Assembly: GCA_947473475.1 (NCBI GenBank)
Contig: CANJBZ010000030.1
Coordinates: 1 to 44,216, forward strand
DNA: 44,216 bases
DNA from: Alphaproteobacteria bacterium
Lineage (GTDB): Bacteria; Pseudomonadota; Alphaproteobacteria; Micropepsales; Micropepsaceae
Direction of reading: 5' to 3'
The position numbers were made by a program, and so were the translations under genes. Below the pieces are notes generated by a model. That model was given only the letters and a program-made list of their open reading frames with translations. It ran no database searches and was not told the DNA's origin. This document shows positions 30,079-39,361 of this stretch, in pieces (the first letter of the stretch is position 1; the number at the start of each line of letters is the position of its first letter).

Positions 30079-32100
30079 ATGAAACACCGTATTCTTACCG
30101 CCGCGCTAGCTGGCGCGAGCTTCATCGCATTACAGACGTCAACCCATGCCGGAGAGGCTTCCGCCATCAATCCGAACGCCGTCCCCGAAACGGTGGTCAT
30201 AACCGCGTCCCCCTTCGGCCAGAGCAATCTGGATATCGGGGCAAGCGTCAGCCAAATCCCCCACGAAGCGTTGCTAACGCAAGGCGGTTTCGGTATCGGC
30301 GATGCGCTGAAAGACGTGCCGGGCGTGACATCGACGGGATTCAGCACCGGCGCCAGCCGCCCCGTAATACGCGGTCTTTCCTCCACGCGCGTGCGCGTCA
30401 CCGAAAACGGCATTGGCGGTCACGACACCTCAGACGTTGGCGACGATCACGCGGTTCCCATCGACACGCTTGCCTCTCTGCAGGTGGAAGTGCTGCGCGG
30501 CCCGGCGACGCTGCGTTATGGAAGCCAGGCGATCGGCGGGGTGGTCAATTCGATCAACAATCGCATTCCGATCGATGTGCAGGAGAGCACGAATTACGAA
30601 GGCTTCGGCACGGTGTCCGACAATGGCGCCGAACGGGTTGGCGGCGCCATCCTGGACACGCGCGAAGGCCATCTTGCGTTTCACGCCGACGGATTGATAC
30701 GGGGCGCGGACGATTACGACACGCCGAACGGGACGCAAATCAACTCCTTTGCCTTCGGGCACGGCTATGCCCTGGGGGGCGCCTATATCGGCGATGACCG
30801 CAGCGCAGCCGGTGTTGGTTTCAATCAATATATCGCGCATTACGGCACGCCTTTCGAGCCGGGCTCAGGCAGCAAGAGCCATGTCGATCTCGACACCAAG
30901 AACTACACGAGTTCGGGGCGCTGGACGGCGCCTCTGCCGGGCATCACGCGCATCGACGCGCAAGGCGGTTACACAGACTATTTCCACAACGAGATCGACG
31001 ACCTCGCGGGCTTGCGGGCGCATTTCAGCAATCGCGAATGGGAAGGCCGCGTCGAAGCCCTGCACGACACGTTTGGGCCGATCACCACCGGCGCCATCGG
31101 CTTTCAATTCGACAACCGCGACTTTGCGGTGACGGGACCGGAATCCGACTATCTGCATCCGACCAAGACAAACAGTCTGGCCGCTTATGTGTTCGAGGAC
31201 CTGGCGATCACCGGCAAACTGAGCGCGCAAGGCGCGGCCCGTATCGAATGGACAAGCATCAAGGGCGATACCGATGCGCTGGGCTTGTTCAGCCGCAATT
31301 ACACGCCGATCAGCTTTGCCGGCGGTCTGGTGTACAAGCCGCAGGAATCCACTTCGATCTTCATCAACGTGTCGCATGTGGAGCGCGCGCCCAATCCGGT
31401 CGAATTGTTTGCGCAGGGACCGCACGACACATCGAAAACCTATGAGCTCGGCGATCCCAATTTTGGCGCCGAGAAAGCGTTCTCGATGGAAGGCGGGGTG
31501 AAATATCAGAACGACGACGGATCGTCCGCGTCCTTCACGATCTACCGCACCGCCTTCAGCGATTTCATCGACGGGTTTTTAACCGGCAACACCCGTGACG
31601 ATAACGGGACGCTGCACATGGATACGAGCGGTGAGTTCCGGGAGCTTCGCTACATCCAGAACGATGCGACATTCTGGGGCTTCGAAGCGCAGGCGCATTG
31701 GCATGTAGGCGACATTGGCACAGGACGCTTCGGCATCAACGCGCAAACCGATTATGTCCGCGCCACGCTGACAAATCTCGGCAATGTGCCGCGCATTCCA
31801 CCGTTCCGGTACGGCGGTGGACTTTTCTATGAAGACAGCGATCTCGAAGTGCGCGCGGACGTTTCGCGCGTCGCGAGACAGAACAAACTCGGGCCGCAAG
31901 AGACGCCGACCGACGGATATACCGACGTCAACGCGTCCGTTGTGTTCCACGCCTATCGCGGGCCGGAAGGCGATATCGATATCGCTCTTGCCGGCAGCAA
32001 TCTTACCGACGCCGTCGAACGCAACCACATTTCCTTCGTGAAGGACTTCTGGCTGCAACCCGGACGGACGTTCCGCTTCGTGGTGCATTACCTACATTGA
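30079..32100 (+). CDS. TonB-dependent receptor, ZnuD-like (metal uptake)
   Basis: Start at ATG 30079 (673 residues, MKHRILTAALAGASF), which opens the signal peptide; the ORF extends 16 codons upstream. The TonB-box-like ETVVITASP is followed by a plug with GLSSTRVRVTENGIGGHDTSDVGDDHAVPID and VEVLRGPATLRYGSQAIGGVV. The DDHAVPxD..EVLRGPATLxYGSxAIGGVVN pattern resembles ZnuD-type zinc or related metal receptors. The 673 residues fit that class. Neighbours CopC-like and DUF2946 agree with a metal role. The metal is not determined; copper and zinc are both plausible. Confidence 0.88.
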   Translation: MKHRILTAALAGASFIALQTSTHAGEASAINPNAVPETVVITASPFGQSNLDIGASVSQIPHEALLTQGGFGIGDALKDVPGVTSTGFSTGASRPVIRGLSSTRVRVTENGIGGHDTSDVGDDHAVPIDTLASLQVEVLRGPATLRYGSQAIGGVVNSINNRIPIDVQESTNYEGFGTVSDNGAERVGGAILDTREGHLAFHADGLIRGADDYDTPNGTQINSFAFGHGYALGGAYIGDDRSAAGVGFNQYIAHYGTPFEPGSGSKSHVDLDTKNYTSSGRWTAPLPGITRIDAQGGYTDYFHNEIDDLAGLRAHFSNREWEGRVEALHDTFGPITTGAIGFQFDNRDFAVTGPESDYLHPTKTNSLAAYVFEDLAITGKLSAQGAARIEWTSIKGDTDALGLFSRNYTPISFAGGLVYKPQESTSIFINVSHVERAPNPVELFAQGPHDTSKTYELGDPNFGAEKAFSMEGGVKYQNDDGSSASFTIYRTAFSDFIDGFLTGNTRDDNGTLHMDTSGEFRELRYIQNDATFWGFEAQAHWHVGDIGTGRFGINAQTDYVRATLTNLGNVPRIPPFRYGGGLFYEDSDLEVRADVSRVARQNKLGPQETPTDGYTDVNASVVFHAYRGPEGDIDIALAGSNLTDAVERNHISFVKDFWLQPGRTFRFVVHYLH

Positions 32101-32109
32101 GGAATTCCA

Positions 32110-32134
32110 GCGGCCGGGGATGTGCTCCGGCCGC
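32110..32134 (+). terminator. Hairpin after the ZnuD-like receptor gene
   Basis: GCGGCCGG (32110-32117) and CCGGCCGC (32127-32134) pair perfectly over a nine-base loop, ten bases after the receptor stop. There is no T-tract, so it may end transcription weakly or protect the 3' end. Confidence 0.5.
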
Positions 32135-32226
32135 CACGCACTTCCACAAGACGGCCGCAGCCAAGATCGTCTAGCATCCGCAATCGCATCCGAAGAAGAC
32201 CGGCGCACACGGGGAACGGGAGGGGC

Positions 32227-34608
32227 ATGAGCGACAAGGCATTGGCCGAGGCCTATGCGCTGCATGTTGGCGGCCGTCCTGACGATGCGGCAAGCGCCTA
32301 TGCGCGCATTCTGGATGGCGACCCGAACCATCTCCAGGCTTTGATCCTATTCGGCGTGCTTCGGCTGCAAGGCCGGAATTTTGAGCACGCCGAGGTGCTG
32401 CTCGCCCGGGCCGCGGCCATCGATCCCAATTCCTTCGACGCGCTGTCGCTGCGCGCCGCCGCATTGCAGCAACTCGGTCAATATGACTGCGCCATCGCGC
32501 TGCTCGATAGAGTGCTGGAGCTTCACCCGCAGCATGCGCAAACCTGGAATAACCGCGGCGGGATGCTGCTGGAATCCGGCCGCACTGCGGAAGCGGTCCG
32601 CAGCTTCGACCGCGCCATTGCGATAGAACCGTCTTACCCGGAAGCGCTTTACAACCGGGCGATGGCGCGCATTCAGGCCATGGACTTCGCGGCAGCCAAA
32701 GCGGATTTGGATCAGGCAATTGCGCTTAAGCCCGATTACACCGATGCGTGGGAGTACCGCGGCTACACGCTGTTGCGTCTGGGAGAACCGGATCAGGCGC
32801 TGCAAAACTACGAGGCGGCGTTGCGCATCAACCCGCAAGCCGCCGGCGCGTGGCGCGGCCGTGGCGATATTCTTTATCAGCGCGAGGATTACGCAGGCGC
32901 TTTGGAGAATTACAGCCGCGCGTTGACGCTTTCGCCCAACGACCGGGACGCGCTTAGGAGCCGCGGCGGTCTGCTCAATTTTTTGCAACGCTATCAAGAA
33001 GCCGCTGCGGACTTCGACCAGGCGCTATCATTGAAGCGGGACGATCCCCAGGCGTGGCTCGGACGGGGCAATGCACTCGCGCGTCTTAATCATGAGGACG
33101 AAGCACTCGCAAGTTACGACGAATGTCTGCGGCTGCAGCCCGATGAACGCACCGCCCTGAACAACCGTGCGAACCTGATGGCGCAAGCGTATCGCTACGA
33201 GGAGGCGCAGCGCGATATCGAGGCGCTGCTAGCCATCGATCCCGATTATCCGTTGGCCCGCGGCCTGGCGATGCATATCCGGTTGAACATCTGCGATTGG
33301 AGCGGGTTGTCCGAGGCACGCGAAGCCATTTCGTCCGCTTTGCCGCGCGGGACGCAAGTCATTCGCCCATTCGGTCATCTGCTGATTTCAGACTCGGCGG
33401 AAGAGCAGCTGCGGTGCGCGCGTATCAACGCGTCCGCGTCAACGCCCGTGCTTCCACGTCCCCTTTACCGCGGCGAACGCTATCGACATGAGCGCATCCG
33501 TGTTGCGTATATCACCGGCGACTTTTGCATTCATGCCGTCGCCTTCCTGATTGCCGGCGTGTTCGAACACCACGACCGCGACCGGTTCGAGACGTTCGGA
33601 ATTTCTTACAGCCCAAGGGACGGGAGCGCGATGCAGACGCGCCTCGAAAAGGCCTTTTCGCGATTCATCGATGTGCGCGAGATGAGCGACGCTGCAGTGG
33701 CCTCCATGCTTCGCGGCCTGGAAATCGACATCGCGATCGATCTCAAAGGCTACACCGGCGGCGCCCGTGCCGAGGTGCTCGCCTACCGCCCCGCGCCCGT
33801 TCAAGTGCAATATCTCGGCTATCCCGGCACGATGGGAACGTCCTACCTCGATTATCTGATCGCCGATCCGATCGTCATTCCAGAGAGTGACCGCGCGTTT
33901 TATGCGGAGCAGATCGTCTATCTGCCCGATACCTACCAGCCGAACGATTCCAATCGGCAGATCGGTGCCCCGCCTGTCAATCGCACTACTGCCGGGCTGC
34001 CGGAACAAGGATTTGTTTTCTGCTGTTTCAACGGCAGTCAGAAAATCCTTCCCGGGGCATTCGGCCTCTGGATGGAGATCCTCTCGAAGACGGATGGCAG
34101 CGTGCTTTGGCTGTTCGACGATAATCCGCTTGCGGCGGCAAATCTGAGACGAGAAGCCGAGAAGCGGGGCGTGGCTGCAGAGCGGCTTATTTTCGCCAAG
34201 CGGCTTCCGTTAGAGCAACATCTCGCCCGGCTGCAATTGGCGGATCTTGTTCTGGATACCCTGCCCTATGGCGCTCACACGACCGCGAGCGATGCCTTAT
34301 GGGCGGGCGTGCCGGTGTTGACCAGGATCGGGACGGCCTTTGCGGGACGTGTCGCGGCAAGTCTGCTGCACGCCGTTGGTTTGCCGGAGCTGGTTACGCA
34401 GTCTGCCGCGGACTATGTCGCGCGCGCCTGCGAACTTGCGGCCGGCAGCGCGCAACTCGCGAAGATCAAGGCGAAGCTATCAGCCAACCGGCTTACCATG
34501 CCGTTGTTCGATACGGCCCGCATCACGCGCCATCTGGAACGGGCGTATATAGAAATGAAGGCCCGCCACGATCGTGGCGAGCCTCCCAGAAGTTTCTCAG
34601 TACGCTGA
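32227..34608 (+). CDS. TPR O-GlcNAc-transferase-like glycosyltransferase (SPINDLY family), copy 1
   Basis: I start at ATG 32227 (793 residues) behind GGGAGGGGC; the ORF is open 35 codons farther. About ten TPR repeats fill residues 1-400 (e.g. YNRAMARIQAMDFAAAKADLDQA). The GT41 catalytic domain (about 415-780) has TGDFCIHAV with His436, which aligns with human OGT His498, DLKGYTGGARAEVLAYRPAPVQ, and CCFNGSQKILP with Lys606 at the UDP-contact lysine. GPYGAHTTASDALWAG-type residues close the sugar-nucleotide site. It should add a sugar to proteins selected by the TPRs. It is cytoplasmic. A paralogue is at 40716. Confidence 0.9.
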   Translation: MSDKALAEAYALHVGGRPDDAASAYARILDGDPNHLQALILFGVLRLQGRNFEHAEVLLARAAAIDPNSFDALSLRAAALQQLGQYDCAIALLDRVLELHPQHAQTWNNRGGMLLESGRTAEAVRSFDRAIAIEPSYPEALYNRAMARIQAMDFAAAKADLDQAIALKPDYTDAWEYRGYTLLRLGEPDQALQNYEAALRINPQAAGAWRGRGDILYQREDYAGALENYSRALTLSPNDRDALRSRGGLLNFLQRYQEAAADFDQALSLKRDDPQAWLGRGNALARLNHEDEALASYDECLRLQPDERTALNNRANLMAQAYRYEEAQRDIEALLAIDPDYPLARGLAMHIRLNICDWSGLSEAREAISSALPRGTQVIRPFGHLLISDSAEEQLRCARINASASTPVLPRPLYRGERYRHERIRVAYITGDFCIHAVAFLIAGVFEHHDRDRFETFGISYSPRDGSAMQTRLEKAFSRFIDVREMSDAAVASMLRGLEIDIAIDLKGYTGGARAEVLAYRPAPVQVQYLGYPGTMGTSYLDYLIADPIVIPESDRAFYAEQIVYLPDTYQPNDSNRQIGAPPVNRTTAGLPEQGFVFCCFNGSQKILPGAFGLWMEILSKTDGSVLWLFDDNPLAAANLRREAEKRGVAAERLIFAKRLPLEQHLARLQLADLVLDTLPYGAHTTASDALWAGVPVLTRIGTAFAGRVAASLLHAVGLPELVTQSAADYVARACELAAGSAQLAKIKAKLSANRLTMPLFDTARITRHLERAYIEMKARHDRGEPPRSFSVR

Positions 34609-34684
34609 CAAACTGGCGGTAATCGTTCCGATGAGAACGCGCCCAGATTTCACCGCGCGCGCCTCATCGGCGATCAGCCCACCG

Positions 34685-37600
34685 TTACCAGGTCTTCGTC
34701 AGGATGATACCGACGGTGCGTCCCGTATCGGCCTTTGTGATATCGAACGCCGCCGGGTTACCGCCGCCGCTGCTGATCCGGTATTCGAACGCCGGATGCC
34801 TATCCATCAAGTTCTGCACCACAAGCTGGATGCCGATGTGCTTCAGATAGTCATTCGACGGTGAGTCTCCCGTGTCGTATCCGGCCGAAAGATCGAACGT
34901 GTAATAGGACGGTTCGATGTTGGTGTAGCCGGAGATAGCGCACGCAGCGCTGCCGCCACCCACTGTGCCGCCGGCAACAAGGCACTGATTGTTGACGTTC
35001 GGCGGAGCGTTCTGCGTGTGGTAGAAGTGCGACTGATAATCCATAAAGCCGGTGATAGACCACGGACCATCGGCCCATCCCAGGCGGGCGCGATAACGCA
35101 TGCGCGGCAGCGATTCGACGCCGACTTGCTGCACGCCGCCGAGTGTTCCGAGCGTCGTATGGAACAAGTCCTGGACCAAAACAGCCGCCGGATTGGCAGG
35201 CTCGCTATTATTGTTGGCTCCCGTCTGATGCAGGTAGTACGTACCCGTAATGCCGGTATTCCAGGCGCCGTAATCACCTAGATCGAAGTCGTAGCTGACG
35301 TTGAAGTCCAGACCCTCGACTTTGATGAAGCCGTTATTGGCGGTAGCGCCGTCGTTGATCCAGAGAACGGAGGTCTGGATCGCCGCAGGCACCGGATTAC
35401 GGGGATCGGCGAGAAGCTTCTGGAGCATCAATTCGAATTCCGGACATCCGCTGGCGGCCGAGCCCGGTAAGCCTCCGGCCAGTGCGGCGCCGGGCGTGTT
35501 GTTGTTATGACATTGCAGATCAGCGCCGGTGTGCAGGAACGCCAAATCGGTCGGCACGATGTAGGCAAAGCCCAATGTGGGATCGTTCAACGATGTCGTG
35601 TTCGGGTTGCCGAAGCCTCTCAGCGCGCCATTGATCTTCACCGAGTACCAGGTGACCTGAGCATCGAAGCCGCTGAGGAACGCGGTCGGCGCAAACTCGC
35701 CACCAAAGCCCCAGTTCACGGCGGTTTCAGGCTTCAGTTTTTGTCCAAAGGTGTGAATGTATTTGCGGAAGTCGCCATTGATGGCCGTTCCGGAGGCGCC
35801 GAGGAGTGCCATACCAACCGGCGCGGCCTGCCCGCCGCATGCCGAGCCGACGGTGCCGCCATTCGAAACCGTACCATCCCATCCCACAAGTCCGCCGCCC
35901 GGGTTGGACAACCTTCCTGCGCCCGATTGCGGATTGGCGCCGCAGTTCACGGTGATGGTCGATGCCTGCGCAAACAAGCTCGAGTTCCAGCCCGCGATGG
36001 CGTTTTTCACCAAGCCCGATTCTTCGGCGAATGTCGGTGCACGGAAGGATTGTCCCCACGCGCCTTTGAACGACAAGCCGAGGTCGTCTGAAACGGTCCA
36101 GTTGAACGCGATCTTTGGATTGCTGGTGCCGCCGACGTCATTGTACTGGTCGTGACGCCACGAACCTTCGATGTCGAGTTTGCGAATCAGAGGCAGCGCA
36201 TTCGCTTCGCCGATGACCGGCACATTGACCTGTGCGAACGTCGCCCAGACCACTTTTTTCCGTGCATCCGTGACGACCGGCACGAGCAGAGTCGGCGACG
36301 CCGTGCTGTCGATGACCTTGAAGTAGAACGAGTGCGTCGTGTAGTTCGCGCCAACGGCGGCTTTCACCTGTCCGGCGGGAACATCGAACAACGGTCCGTC
36401 GGCTTGGACGCCTTTTTCGTTGACCCAGTAATAGGACTGCACATCGCGCATGCCCGTCACGTAATTGATCGTTGTGGGCGAGTTGCACTGGTGCGAAGTC
36501 GGATCGCAGAACAAATTCAGGTACGGAACCGCCGCGGGCTTTGTCCACGTCCCGAGCGCGGGCGCAGTCCCCGCCGGAGCCGTCGCGGCAATGGTCCAAC
36601 CCAAAGCGGCGGAAACCGCATTGCCGTTGGCTTCGAAGACCTTGCTTCCCTGGCCGTCGAAGGTTTCGCCCATATAGATTTTTCCGATCCAGCCGCCGGG
36701 CAGGTCGATATTCAGACCACCGAGGAACCGATCGGCAAGTTCGTACGCCGATGTGACCGATGGGCGTTCAAACCCGAAATTGTAATTGACCTTCAGTCCA
36801 CTCGGAGCGCCGCCCGTTGGGTAATACGGATTGAGCGTGGGAATTGTGACGCTCAGATCGTTGCCTGACGACGGGCTGAGATTTGACGGATTGAGATATT
36901 GCGCGCGGCGGTTGGCGTAGAAGCCCTCGCCGAAGAACGAGATGTCCTTGGTCAGCCGCTGATCGACCGTCATGACGGCGGAGTTCTTCTGCTGTGCGGC
37001 GTCGTACCAAGCGATACTGTACGGATTGAAAACGTTGCGGGTGCCGGCAGCCGGATTGGTGGCGCCGCCATTGGCCGCTACGGCGAAAGCGCCCCAATTC
37101 AGCGTCGCCGCGCTGCCGCCCCCTATAGGACCTAAACCGCCGTTGATTCCGGAAAAATCTCCACCCGCTCCCTGCGGAATTGCGAAGCAGTTGGTGCAAT
37201 TATGGCCGAGCGCATTGGCGCCGCCCGTTCCAAGGCCGAGCGAGGCCGGCTGAGTCGGGTTTCCGGTCGAAATCGTGCCTGGGAGCGAAGAACGAATAGG
37301 GGTTCGGTCTTCCAAGCCCCAGGGCGTGAAATCGAGCTGCCAGTTCGGCACATCCCTTCCGTGGACCGGGCTCTGGTCCGACCATTCGTAGCTGAGGGTG
37401 ATATCGCCGCCGTCCCATGTGCGGCCCCACAACTGAGACGCTTGGAATGTTTGGTTTCCCTTCTTGCCCGTAAAGCGAAGCTGAGAGATCGCGCCGTCAT
37501 AACCGCGCTTCAAAATGATGTTGACCACGCCGGCGATGGCATCGGAGCCATACGTCGCCGAAGAGCCGTCCACCAGGATGTCGATGCGGTCGAGCGCGAT

Positions 37601-38062
37601 CGCGGGAATAACCGAGGGGTCGATCGTGCAATCGGCTTCGCCTTGTGGCGGGAAGCGATAGCCGTCCACCATCATCAAGCTGCGCGTACCGTCGTTCGGG
37701 TCCAGATTGCGGATGTTAACGCGGGTCTGCTTGCCAATGTTGTTGTTGGCGTTTGTGCCGACCGCACCGGGCGACACGAGGGCCGAGGGCACCGTGCGGA
37801 ACAGATCGGCCGTGGTGAGCGAGCCCGTCTGCGCAAAGTCCTGCGTCCCAAGATTGGTGACCGGAACGCCGACCGCCGCGGCGCCGTGAATCAGCGAGCC
37901 GGTGATCAGCACTTGTTCGGGCACTTCCGCAGCTTGGACGGTCTGAGCTTGTGCGACCTGCGCTTGCGCCATCTGCTGAGCGATTGCGGCCGTCGAACTT
38001 GCCAACGTCAGGAACGACGCGGAGCTTAACAACATGGTCAGTTTAGATGTTTTCGAGTTCAT
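34685..38062 (-). CDS. Large TonB-dependent receptor
   Basis: A 1125-residue protein; ATG 38062 follows GAGGGG by six bases. A signal peptide ends near AIAQQ (29), then a glutamine/alanine-rich linker, the TonB-box-like EQVLITGSL, and the plug (RVNIRNLDPNDGTRSLMMVDGYR; GSSATYGSDAIAGVVNIILK). The long barrel ends in ILTKTW, with a terminal aromatic as in outer-membrane proteins. Size and N-terminus place it with the large receptors of plant- or polymer-degrading alphaproteobacteria; no substrate gene is adjacent. It is convergent with the OGT copy 1 and divergent from the Crp/Fnr regulator, which may control it. Confidence 0.92.
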   Translation of the reverse strand: MNSKTSKLTMLLSSASFLTLASSTAAIAQQMAQAQVAQAQTVQAAEVPEQVLITGSLIHGAAAVGVPVTNLGTQDFAQTGSLTTADLFRTVPSALVSPGAVGTNANNNIGKQTRVNIRNLDPNDGTRSLMMVDGYRFPPQGEADCTIDPSVIPAIALDRIDILVDGSSATYGSDAIAGVVNIILKRGYDGAISQLRFTGKKGNQTFQASQLWGRTWDGGDITLSYEWSDQSPVHGRDVPNWQLDFTPWGLEDRTPIRSSLPGTISTGNPTQPASLGLGTGGANALGHNCTNCFAIPQGAGGDFSGINGGLGPIGGGSAATLNWGAFAVAANGGATNPAAGTRNVFNPYSIAWYDAAQQKNSAVMTVDQRLTKDISFFGEGFYANRRAQYLNPSNLSPSSGNDLSVTIPTLNPYYPTGGAPSGLKVNYNFGFERPSVTSAYELADRFLGGLNIDLPGGWIGKIYMGETFDGQGSKVFEANGNAVSAALGWTIAATAPAGTAPALGTWTKPAAVPYLNLFCDPTSHQCNSPTTINYVTGMRDVQSYYWVNEKGVQADGPLFDVPAGQVKAAVGANYTTHSFYFKVIDSTASPTLLVPVVTDARKKVVWATFAQVNVPVIGEANALPLIRKLDIEGSWRHDQYNDVGGTSNPKIAFNWTVSDDLGLSFKGAWGQSFRAPTFAEESGLVKNAIAGWNSSLFAQASTITVNCGANPQSGAGRLSNPGGGLVGWDGTVSNGGTVGSACGGQAAPVGMALLGASGTAINGDFRKYIHTFGQKLKPETAVNWGFGGEFAPTAFLSGFDAQVTWYSVKINGALRGFGNPNTTSLNDPTLGFAYIVPTDLAFLHTGADLQCHNNNTPGAALAGGLPGSAASGCPEFELMLQKLLADPRNPVPAAIQTSVLWINDGATANNGFIKVEGLDFNVSYDFDLGDYGAWNTGITGTYYLHQTGANNNSEPANPAAVLVQDLFHTTLGTLGGVQQVGVESLPRMRYRARLGWADGPWSITGFMDYQSHFYHTQNAPPNVNNQCLVAGGTVGGGSAACAISGYTNIEPSYYTFDLSAGYDTGDSPSNDYLKHIGIQLVVQNLMDRHPAFEYRISSGGGNPAAFDITKADTGRTVGIILTKTW

Positions 38063-38317
38063 TTTTTCCCCTCAGGCCGCCGGACCGGCGAACCTCTTGC
38101 CCCAGATGTTTCCCGTATTTTTTTATGTACGCCGCCAACTACTTTGTACGTCTGCCCTCCGCAATCGCCACTCGGTCCGCGCATGGCGGCGCGATCGGGA
38201 CGCCACGCCGGATGGGAAAGACTTTTTCCCCCCAGGGGGAGACCCAGGGATGCCGCGCTTTTCTCATTCGCTGCGTCCCGATCACGAGAACGCTAGGTCT
38301 TCAGGGCAACAGAACTC

Positions 38318-38451
38318 TCTGACAAAAGTCAGATTGCGGCAGGCTGAAGGCAGTTTGTATCAATATGTATCAAAAATGCATCGTCAGCTTTTGGCCCGCG
38401 GGCCGCTGCGTCGCAGTCATTTTCTATAAGTGAAATCAATATGTTAATTGA
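38318..38451. promoter_or_regulatory. AT-rich regulatory cluster between the receptor and Crp/Fnr genes
   Basis: The 538-base gap 38063-38600 holds no gene. Seen within it are the palindrome TCTGAC-aaaa-GTCAGA (38318-38333), two TGTATCAA copies with ATCAA at 38359-38363 and 38369-38373 (one helical turn apart), and TCAAT-N6-ATTGA (38436-38451). ATCAA/TTGAC half-sites are those of Fnr/FixK-type proteins, but the spacing is not the standard TTGAT-N4-ATCAA. They may serve the regulator encoded just downstream. Confidence 0.4.
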
Positions 38452-38600
38452 CCACATAAGGCTTTGCAGGAGGCGCCGCGCCCCCAAATACCCTGCAGCG
38501 CAGGGGCCGCCCCTAAACGGCTTTACGAAAAATTAATGTTCGGGTTCCGGTGGGAGGTTACACTTTTTCGTTATCCGCGGACTTCATCCAAGGAGACTGA

Positions 38601-39350
38601 ATGCAAGCCTCACGTGACATTTGCGTGCGTCCGGTAGCGTCTCCCGGAACCGTCTTTGGCGGTGTGAACCCGCTGCCTCCGGGCGAACAGGAACAGCTCC
38701 GGCGGATCGCAAGACCCCTTGAGCATAAGCCGGGCGCCTCTCTTTATTCGCAAGGCGGGGAAGCCAAGTTCGTTTATCTGATCGCTGAAGGCATCGTCCG
38801 GATAAACCACTGCAACGAGACGGGGGACCGCCAGATTTTGGCGTTTCGCGTAACGGGAGATTTTTGCGGCATCCCGGAGTCAGGCCAGTATTTCAATTCC
38901 GCGGAAAGCGTTTCGCACACCTCGCTCTACCGGTTCGAGTGGCAGCAGCTACAGGACCTTTGCTTGGCGGAGCCGCATCTGCATTCGGTATTGCTCGGTA
39001 AAATTCTGCAAGACTATCGCCAAGCCCAATTGCGCATTTCGGTCCTCGGCCAACAGAATACCTCGCAGCGGCTGGCGTCCTTTATTTTAGACTACATGAA
39101 ACTCCCCGAATTGTTCGATCCCGCAACGTCTTGCCTGACGCTTCCGGTCAATCGCTTCGATCTCGCGGACTATCTGGGAACGGCAGCGGAATCCACGGCA
39201 CGCGCGTTTGCCAAACTGGAGGACCTCGGCCTCATTCGCCGCATAACGGCGCGGAAGATCGATATTCTGGACAAAGACGGCCTAACGCTTCTCAACCGAG
39301 CGCCGCGGCGCCGCGAGTCTGGGCAGAAAACACCCCGCTACATGGCATAA
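38601..39350 (+). CDS. Crp/Fnr-family transcriptional regulator
   Basis: A 249-residue protein with AAGGAG seven bases before ATG 38601. The cyclic-nucleotide-like domain (about 30-145, GASLYSQGGEAKFVYLIAEGIVRI; GDRQILAFRVTGDFCGI) precedes a winged HTH (about 175-230, RFDLADYLGTAAESTARAFAKLEDLGLIRR). The recognition helix has E and R at the Fnr/FixK positions. There is no N-terminal cysteine cluster like that of Fnr (only Cys8), so oxygen sensing by [4Fe-4S] is unlikely; a FixK-like role is possible. It is divergent from the large receptor; half-sites in the gap may be its target. Confidence 0.9.
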   Translation: MQASRDICVRPVASPGTVFGGVNPLPPGEQEQLRRIARPLEHKPGASLYSQGGEAKFVYLIAEGIVRINHCNETGDRQILAFRVTGDFCGIPESGQYFNSAESVSHTSLYRFEWQQLQDLCLAEPHLHSVLLGKILQDYRQAQLRISVLGQQNTSQRLASFILDYMKLPELFDPATSCLTLPVNRFDLADYLGTAAESTARAFAKLEDLGLIRRITARKIDILDKDGLTLLNRAPRRRESGQKTPRYMA

Positions 39351-39361
39351 GCTTTCAGCGC

